Notes under the pieces: model-generated
Database searches by the model: none
What the model was told of the DNA's origin: nothing
The model's input: the letters and a program-made list of their open reading frames with translations, nothing else
NCBI RefSeq assembly: GCF_963855985.1
Contig: NC_087111.1
Coordinates: 9,677,001 to 9,741,000 of the forward strand
Length of the DNA stretch: 64,000 nt
DNA from: Ostrinia nubilalis
Taxonomy: Eukaryota > Arthropoda > Insecta > Lepidoptera > Crambidae
Direction: 5' to 3'
Position numbers and translations under genes: made by a program
Part shown: one piece after another, positions 25,301 to 34,300 of the stretch
Layout of the letters: each line of letters begins with the position of its first letter
Numbering within the stretch: position 1 is the first letter of the stretch

Positions 25301-28300
25301 ATCCATAACATCCCTGCTTGGTAAAATGGCCCTCTCCGCCCCGCTCATACCTTTTAAAATGGCTTCTTCACCTCACTTAAGCCAGAAACTTGAATTTTGG
25401 GCACATTAGAATAATAATTTTTAACCAAGGTACATGAAGTTAAAAACGGGATTATTTCCAAAAAACCAAAAATTGACGAGAATTACAGCAAGAATTTAAA
25501 AGTGTTACACCATTTTGGAATCCTTACTAAATGCGCCAAATTATGACGTCACTTGCCACACTCGCGTAGTACAATTTTTTTTCAGTACAGTCAGTTTAAA
25601 CTAGGCAAAATTTTTATTTTGAAAAATTTTTTGGGAATAATGTATTTTTTTCATCCAAGCTGGAGCAGCTGGTTTTGTAATTTTGATAACAATTTAGAAA
25701 AGCATTATTCAGGGTTACATAACAAAAAAAAAATTTGGAAAAAGTGAAGATTTGTGGCAACACGAGTAAAAAGACCGTCACCGGGAGTAGATTTTTTTGT
25801 TTTTTTTAAAATGCCTATTATTTTGACAAAATGCCACATAGATTTTTTTTTATATTTTTCTGATAACCAGCATAACTTGCCTCAACACCCAGTTCCGGCT
25901 TGACGTTACATTACGGGACACCCTGTATAGGCCTAAATAAAATAGATTACTATAATTTCTATTTTTTTTTTCAGGTTTGTCCAATGGAGAAGTGCCAGCG
26001 TATGGAGGTGGACTCATTCATTCGTTCCCTCCCACCGTACATGAGGGCCAATCCGTTCACTCACTTCGAGCAATCCTATGAAGACTATGAAACTTGCACT
26101 AAAGGTCAGTCCCTTATAATAGCCCGTTTACGACCTATCTCAGATCCACTTGGTTTTTCCATACCTACAAAATTAAAACCAAAATCTATCTAATTTAAAA
26201 CTCAAAGGTGACTGACTGACTGACATAGTGATCTATCAACGCACAGCCCAACCACTGGACGGATCGGGCTGAAAGGCATGCAGGTAGATGTTATAACGCA
26301 GGCAACCGCTAAGAAAGGATTTTACGAAACTCTACCCCTAAGGGGGTAAAACGGGATCAACGCAAACGGCCGCTAGTATCTCATAAACCTACAGAACTAA
26401 ATTGGTTGCAAACTCGTTGGCGCGTGCCCGTGAATACACAGTGCGCGTGGACGCACAGGGTGACACACGAACCAATGACAGCTCTATTCAACGCTTTGCG
26501 TTCAATTTTCCGCTTCACTTAACCAAGCATCGTTTGTGAATACGGATGTATGATTGGTTCGTATGTCACCCTGTGCGTTCACGCGCATTGTGAAACCTTA
26601 TAGCAATGTTTGTGAATACGGGCGTTAGTTGCAAATGACCAGTGTGCTTAGTGCGAGTTTACACCAAACTAGTGACTGAAAAATAAATTACATGAAATGT
26701 ATGACAGATAGTACAGCGCCCCTAGCGGATACTTTCAAGAACTAAAATCTTCATAGAATTTTTAACGCACTCGCTAGCTACGACGTTCTAACTCGCACTA
26801 ATCACGTAGGTACTATAATCCCTTACAAGTCACCCTGTATACATTTAATTTATTACATTAGGTACTATTTATGTTATTAATGTACTAAGAAAAGAATAGG
26901 CGCTTGTAGAAAACTACCAAGGTTACATACTTAACCATTAATTGCTTTACTAATTAATGTTACACAGATGTGATAAAAGAAAATACAATAAAATTAAAAT
27001 TTACACAAAATTCGTTTTAGAACTATGAAAACGTATAGAGTTCAAATTAGCATTATAATCAAAATATTGTTTACAAATGTGTTAAGTTAGACACGTCTTT
27101 TATTGAAATAAATGAAACAGAAAAATTTTTAGAGATATTACTCGTGTAGGTACTATTTCTTTTGATAGTAGAAAATTAGCATCACAAAAGAAAATTTAAA
27201 TTAATAGAGGATAACAAGCATGTTATTAAGTATGTGATAGCTGCTTCAGGCAATTTATACAAATATTATTTACTAGCTGACCCGGCGAACTTTGTTCCGC
27301 CTTAATGGCAATAAATAAGCAGACTTTTTTTTTAATTTCGAACGGGATAAAAAGTATCCTATGTCCTTCTCCTGGCTCTAAACTACCTCCCTGACAATTT
27401 TCAGCTAAATCGGTTCAGCCGTTCTTGAGTTATAAGTGGAGTAACTAACACGACTTTCTTTTATATATATAGATTACTAGCTGACCCGGCGAACTTTGTT
27501 CCGCCTTAATGGCAATAAATAAGCAGACTTTTTTTTTAATTTCGAACGGGATAAAAAGTATCCTATGTCCTTCTCCTGGCTCTAAACTACCTCCCTGACA
27601 ATTTTCAGCTAAATCGGTTCAGCCGTTCTTGAGTTATAAGTGGAGTAACTAACACGACTTTCTTTTATATATATAGATAGATATAGATTTATTTATTTGA
27701 TCACCAACAAGGCTGCATTGAAGCATTCACAAGAAAGTCGGCCGTTTGGTGTAGTGGTTCGAAACGGACTCCTATTCCGGAGGTTGCGGGTTCGATTCCC
27801 GCACAGTACAAACATTTGTGTGCATGAACATATTTGTTTGTATTGGACGGGATGTTTTCTATGTATAATATGTATGTATTTACAAAAAAAAAGTATTTAA
27901 GTATGTTTATATCCGTTGTGTAGTACCCATAGTACAAGCTTTGCTTAGTTTGGGACTAGAAGCACAGTGTAAAATGTCCAAGAATATTTATTTATTTATT
28001 TATTCACAAGAAAAACTTACAAAAACGACACTTTTAAAGCTTTATAAAGCTAAACGCGTTAATCTCAGGAACTACTGGTCTAATGGACAACACGCATAAG
28101 TTGTAATATTAAGTTAAATTATGACTTAATTTAAAGTTTAGATCACACACATTACACTAGTTTTTATTTCACCTCAATCCATCCAGTATTACCGAAGATA
28201 GAGCCTCGAGAAGTTTACGGACTTTTTAAAATTTTCAAAAATTTCCAATATTCGCGCGTGACGTCACAACATGATTTTGCAGCCCCCGCACGTTAACCCA

Positions 28301-31300
28301 TTTACCACTTTTTGTCTTTTTCCAACTAAAATAAAATTTTACCTAACTGACAACTGTTGTTAGTTGTCATCGTTCAATCACATTTCAAACTAGGCGCTAT
28401 AAAAGTAACCATTATTATGCCACCTATTGCCAATTTTGTGCACTATGAAGCCATTTTTACATTTATGCACTTAAATATACATTTTCTGGAAAAATAACCA
28501 AGTTTGTATCTCTGTGCTCAATAACGAGTAAATAGTCCAGTTATTTGTTAATTTTACTTGGAAAGTTTTTCGGAATTTTTGAAAATTGGTGAATAAATAG
28601 ATTTCGCCATGTTCTTTCCGAATTTTGTGACCTCGTTTATAGCCACGCGCGAGCCCGCCTTATTGAAAAAAATCCGCCTTAAAAAGGTTTTTGACAACTA
28701 CTCTTTTCATTTTATAATTTTTGGGACATAGACAAGCTATACGATAAATTTCATGTAATGTAAGTTAAATAGATTTAGAGTTGTGAAACAGTCAAATTAA
28801 TGTACCTGCTAAATTGCGAGTACTTTTTTCTTTGATCATGGCAGGACACGCTGCCGGGTGTCCTAAATATGCGGAAGTATAAAAAAAATCGCGTTGCTGA
28901 AGTATACATTTTTTTTGTCTTGTTTGTTTCTACATTACATAATTGTATCCTACTATTATTATAAATGCGAAAGTTTGGATGTCTGGAAGTTTAAAATAAA
29001 GTAAAATAATGTTTATTTCTCACCAACATAACAGATAATATTATGATAAAAAACAATCAGGAAAAACAAAAAGTAAGAATGTTGGTGGGTTGATACCTGA
29101 ACTAGGAAGATTCCTGTGTCTCAGGTTTGTTACTCTTTCACGCAAAAAGTACTCAACGGATTTTGTTGAAACTGTACAATATTATTGTTTGTAACCCAGA
29201 ATAACATATAGGCTATAATTTATGCCGATCTGTGACACTAAATTTCACGCGGGTGAAGCCGCAGGCAAAAGCTAGTCGTGAAATAAATAGGAAAGTTTAA
29301 GGTTCTGAAACTATGGGCCTCATAAGAAGGCTCAAGGTCACCCAAAGGGTAATGGAGCGGGCTATGCTCGGGGTTTCCCTGCGTGATCGAATCAGAAATG
29401 AGGAGATCCGCAGGAGAACCAAAGTGAGCGACATAGCACGCAGAATTGCTAAAATCAAGTGGCAGTGAGCGGGACACATAGCTCGTAGAGCCGATGGCCA
29501 TTGGGGCAGAAAATTTCTTGAGTGGCGACCACGGGCTGGAAGACGTAGCGTGGGCAGGCCTCCTACTAGGTGGACCGACGATCTGGTAAAGGTCACGGGA
29601 AGAACCTGAATGCGGGCAGCGCAGGACTGTTCATTATGAAAAACCTATGGAAAACCCAAAGGCCTCTCACCTTTGTCCAGCAGTGAACGTCATTTGGAAC
29701 GACGAAATAGGAAAGAATGTAACTATCAAAAATCTTTTCTAAGGCAGCATTTTTCCAATTTCGCAACGAGCGCGGCAATCACACTTAACTAACAGACTAA
29801 CAGAGAGCATAGCGAAATCTATTTTAATCACCAATTTTCAAAACTCACGGAACACTTTCCAGGTAACCACGTTAATTTGTATCAAACGACTGGACTATAA
29901 TTAAATTGATATAAAAATTTGGGCACATCTTCTCAAAAACAAAAGAACTGGTGCTAAAAGGGTTAAGTGACGTTTTGACATTTGTAGAGGGCCTTGTAGA
30001 AGGGGAGGCTATGGTGCTGAATGTGGATTAACTCGAGTGTCATAGTAACTTATTAGACTGCTAAGCTTGATGATAAAAAGAAAAATATTTTATTCAATGT
30101 ACATAGTCTGGTCATAAGTTCTGTCATATGATAATAACTTTTGAATTTTGAATGAAGGTTTTAAAATCATTTTTTACTGAATTAGAATTAAAAAGAAAAA
30201 ATGTGCGATAGTTCGAATTTTATTTTATGTGTAGTGGACGCATAAAGAAGTCCGAACTGTAGTTGTCACGTTGCATTGCTACGCGCCAAAGCAGATTTTC
30301 GTTGTGCTGAAAAAATTTAGTTTATCTTTTCATTAAATGATAGGTATAGGTGTACCAGAATCTCATGGCAAACAAATATATTGGAAAAGTGTGTCTTTCA
30401 TATGCAAATGTCTATGGCTTTATTGTCACCTGTGAACGTAAATCAAGTGAACTGTCAGTCGCTGCAGAAATTTTGTAATCTCTTCATGCCTATTTGTTAT
30501 TTTTGTGAAAAAGTCGAAAAAGCTTAAGCAAGTCATATTGTTTTCAATGTGTATTGTAAAATAAGGCATAATTCAAAGTAAATCTTTGATTTTAAAGCGC
30601 GTCGTTGAGTTGACAGTAAGTTGGAGTGAAATTGGATACATTTAGGTTATTACCTAACTGCGTCAGTAGGAGGTTTTTTTTAATATTATTCTTATAATAG
30701 CTGCTTTATCGGAGGTTTCAGGTCTACCTCACAAATTGGTGCAGAGGAATGGTGAAAATGTTATGACCATGTAAATAAAATTGAAAAAGATTTCATCAAG
30801 TAAGATGTAAGATAGAATAATTGAAATGGTGGAAGAGCAATTTATAATAAATAACTCTTTATCTTGATCATCTATTGAAGAAAAGTGGAATCCTTGGAAT
30901 AATTTTCTAGTTCTGAATGAAGTGATTAGTTATAAGTATGATAAATAATAAAATTAGTTACATAAGTAATATACGATTTACTTATTTTTCAAGACATTTT
31001 CCTATTATATTACTGACGGGATTGCTACCATGTACCTTAGTTTTGAGTTTCCAATATTTCGGCACTGTTGCAAGCGCCATGGTCACGGAGTAACTGAAGA
31101 AATTAAAACCAGACATCGTTCAGATGTGCGTTCAAAAGACCTGAGATTTAAAAAAATCCCACGTTTCGTTTAAACAGTAAGCGAAAAAAAAGTGACTTGA
31201 AAATGGAATACAAAATGAAAAGGTATGGTAAATGATAAGTCTTTATCAATGAAGAAGCAGAAGTTCAATTTCATGTGACCTCCATCTAGGCTAGTTTCCA

Positions 31301-34300
31301 TCGTCACTCAAAGTTTGGCTGCGGTCTCAAATTTGGGCTTAATTGAGGTATTTTTTGGGTGAGAGGCATAAGAACTAATGCCGTTTTATATCAAAAATTC
31401 ATACTTAGAGGTAATTTACCAGGTACAAAGTATTTCCTTGTATGTTAGTCTGCCACTCTTTAGTAAGTCCCGAAATCCCCGCTTCGGCTCCCCTACTAAC
31501 CATTCTAACCATTGTACACAGATAATATCTTACATGCAGCTTTTCATGTTACTACGTCACATTTTCTAAATCCGCGCGGAAAATCGCTCCTAGCGGAAGA
31601 GCGCACTTTGAGCTTGAATATTTCAGTCATTTTTAAAGATATCAAAAAAGTAAAAATACAGTATTCATTCTAATTTTTTGTAGTTTTATTTGGCATCTTC
31701 AACAAAAATTGTGCGCCATGTCCATTTAAAAAAATGTTTTGTGTCGGATAGCCCATTTATCGAGGAAGGCTTTGGGCTATAAAACATCAACCTCCAGCTA
31801 ATAGGGGCGGAGCAGTAAGGAAAAATGTTGTTCATCATCATCATCAACAGCCCTTTACAGTCCATTCCTGGACTATGAGCCTCCTCCACTGTAGTGGAGG
31901 GTTTTGCCATAATCCCCACGCTTATTAATGTTGCACAAACGGGAAATATTATTATTTTCACGCATACAAATTCGTGTAAGTAGTTGCTACAGTCAATCAA
32001 TTTACACATTTCTAAGAGCTGAGTTCTATTGCGGCGGTTCTCCTCAGCACTTGCCAAATGTTGGTCTCGAAGCGCTGGTAGGGCAAAAAGATTACGCCCG
32101 TATTCACAAACGATGCTTGCTTAAGTGAAGCAGAAAATCGAACGCACAGCGTTGAATAGAGCTCTCTGATTGGTTCGTGTGTCACCCTGTGCGTCCACGC
32201 GCACTGTGAGACCTCATAGTAATGTTTGTGAATACGGTCGTATGAGACATGTGAGTGAAGGCTCCTTAAGAACAAAACTCTAGTTTTTTTATTATTTTTT
32301 TATTTTAATTTTAATATTTGACGATAATAAAATAAAATAAGCACTATTTTTAATATTCTATGCAAATAAAGGAATTTTGACTTTGACTTTGCTGCCTTGG
32401 CTTTACTAACCAGTCATCTCGCAGAGCAACTGGAAATCCTGAAGAAGAGGATAGAAGATAAGAAGAACAAGGAGAAGCCTGACCATCCAGGTCTGGAAGA
32501 GAGTCCGTTAGCTGAATGGAACCCTGAGGTGGAGGGTGTGGGAGTGCAGACTTCAGATGCGTCGCTACCTCCTTGTACTTGCCGCGTACCCAGTCCCACG
32601 CCTGTGTCCAGTGCTGGAAGGATGTTTGATAGTAAGACACATCTAAAGCCTGGTCCGTGAGCACGTAGAATCCCGTCCAATGATCCCAAGCTACCCATCC
32701 CTATCGCTCGCGCGTAATTATGTTGCTGTCGCGCTCGCACACTCACTGCGGGCGCCCGTCGCACAGTCGCGACAGCAACATAATTACGCGCGATCGATAG
32801 GGATGGGTAGCTTGGGGTCATTGGACGGGATTCTACGTGCTCACGGACCAGGCTTTACAAATTAATAAGATTTCTATAGCCTTAGCCACACATATCACGA
32901 TAACTCGAGTATTCACACTGTCGCGATGTGTTCATCATCATTTCAGCCATAGGACGTCCACTGCTGAACATAGGCCTCCTCCAATGATTTCCACAAAGGC
33001 CGTACTGGAAAGCATAGCGTAGGACGTCCACCCACAAGGTGGACCGACGACCTGATAAAGGTATTTAGCAGGTAGGCGCTGGATGCAGGGCGCTACCAAC
33101 CAGCCAAATATTTACGTCGACCGAATTATTTAGTGATTTTTTGCATAGTCGCAAGGACTTCGCTCTGCTGTCACCCGAATGTTATCACGATGAGTGTGGC
33201 CCAGGAGTAAGAGAAGAGACGTCCAGAAACAAGTTGGACAGATGACCTCATAAAGATAGCAGGAAGGCGCTGGATGCAGGTCGCTACCAACCGCCAAATC
33301 TGGAAATCATTAGGGGAGGCCTACGTTCAGCAGTAGACGTCCTTTGGTTGAAATGATGATTATGATGAATGCTCTTAAGGGACCAACATTAAAACCATCT
33401 AGATTGATTGATCAGCTGTTAAAATTATTTACAAATTCTTAGTAGATTCAACACGTGTAGTCCCATACTTACACCGAAAAAGAAATGCGTCATAAAGATG
33501 TTGCTTGTTTGTTAGAGACGAATTGACTTACGCATCTGCTATTATGTAACTATTATTTTGCATAGCACGAGCAAAAAGGCTGAAAGTTCACCAGTTTTGT
33601 TTCTCTGCATACATGCATAGTACCTACTGACTACGGAAAAGGAAGGATTATGGTTTCAGCAGTCTTTGTATCATCATCTCAGCCATAGGACGTCCACTGC
33701 TGAACAAAGGCTCCCCCAATGATTCCCATAATGACTGGTTGATAGCGGCCTGCATCCAGCGCCTTCCTGCTGCCTTTATCAGATCGTCGTCCGTAGCGCC
33801 TAAACTGTTCATTGATTTTGATGATTAAGGTGTCAATCGATTCGTTAATAGCCCGGGCCACATAGACGACATTTTAACCGACTTTAACTAAATAGGAGTA
33901 GTTTTTATCTTGTGATTCCGTAGTCGGGTTACAGTTTTTTTATTTCACTCTTAAATCCAAACTTTTCTTTTTAGTGCAAGACCTTATTCCAATCAAACAG
34001 AACTTAGACGCGATTCGAAAAGACTGCTTCTACGATGGTGGCATCGAGTTTGACAGGTTCAAAGTCATCGGCCAGGAGAGCGACTACACCATGTATGTTT
34101 TATGATTACTACAGGGCCCCGATTGCGCTAATTTGTAATGTCTCCAATTCATTAGCGTCTCATCTCTAGTCCACATTCCAGTCACGCTCCATTATCATTC
34201 CAGCTGATGCGCAATACGGTATCGCGGTAAAGTTCACGCGCAAACAAACGCAAAACAACGGATTTAAGCACTTTCCATTAAAAGTCCGAACTTAAACACA

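Noticed and set aside
24162..25747. Pairs of small open frames near 24.2-24.4 and 25.5-25.7 kb
   Set aside because: They are mirror images in the two arms of a foldback element, not genes.
27737..27812. Functional Arg(CCT) tRNA
   Set aside because: The tRNA-like head continues into a SINE body and tail with a target duplication, and a second copy has a different anticodon loop.
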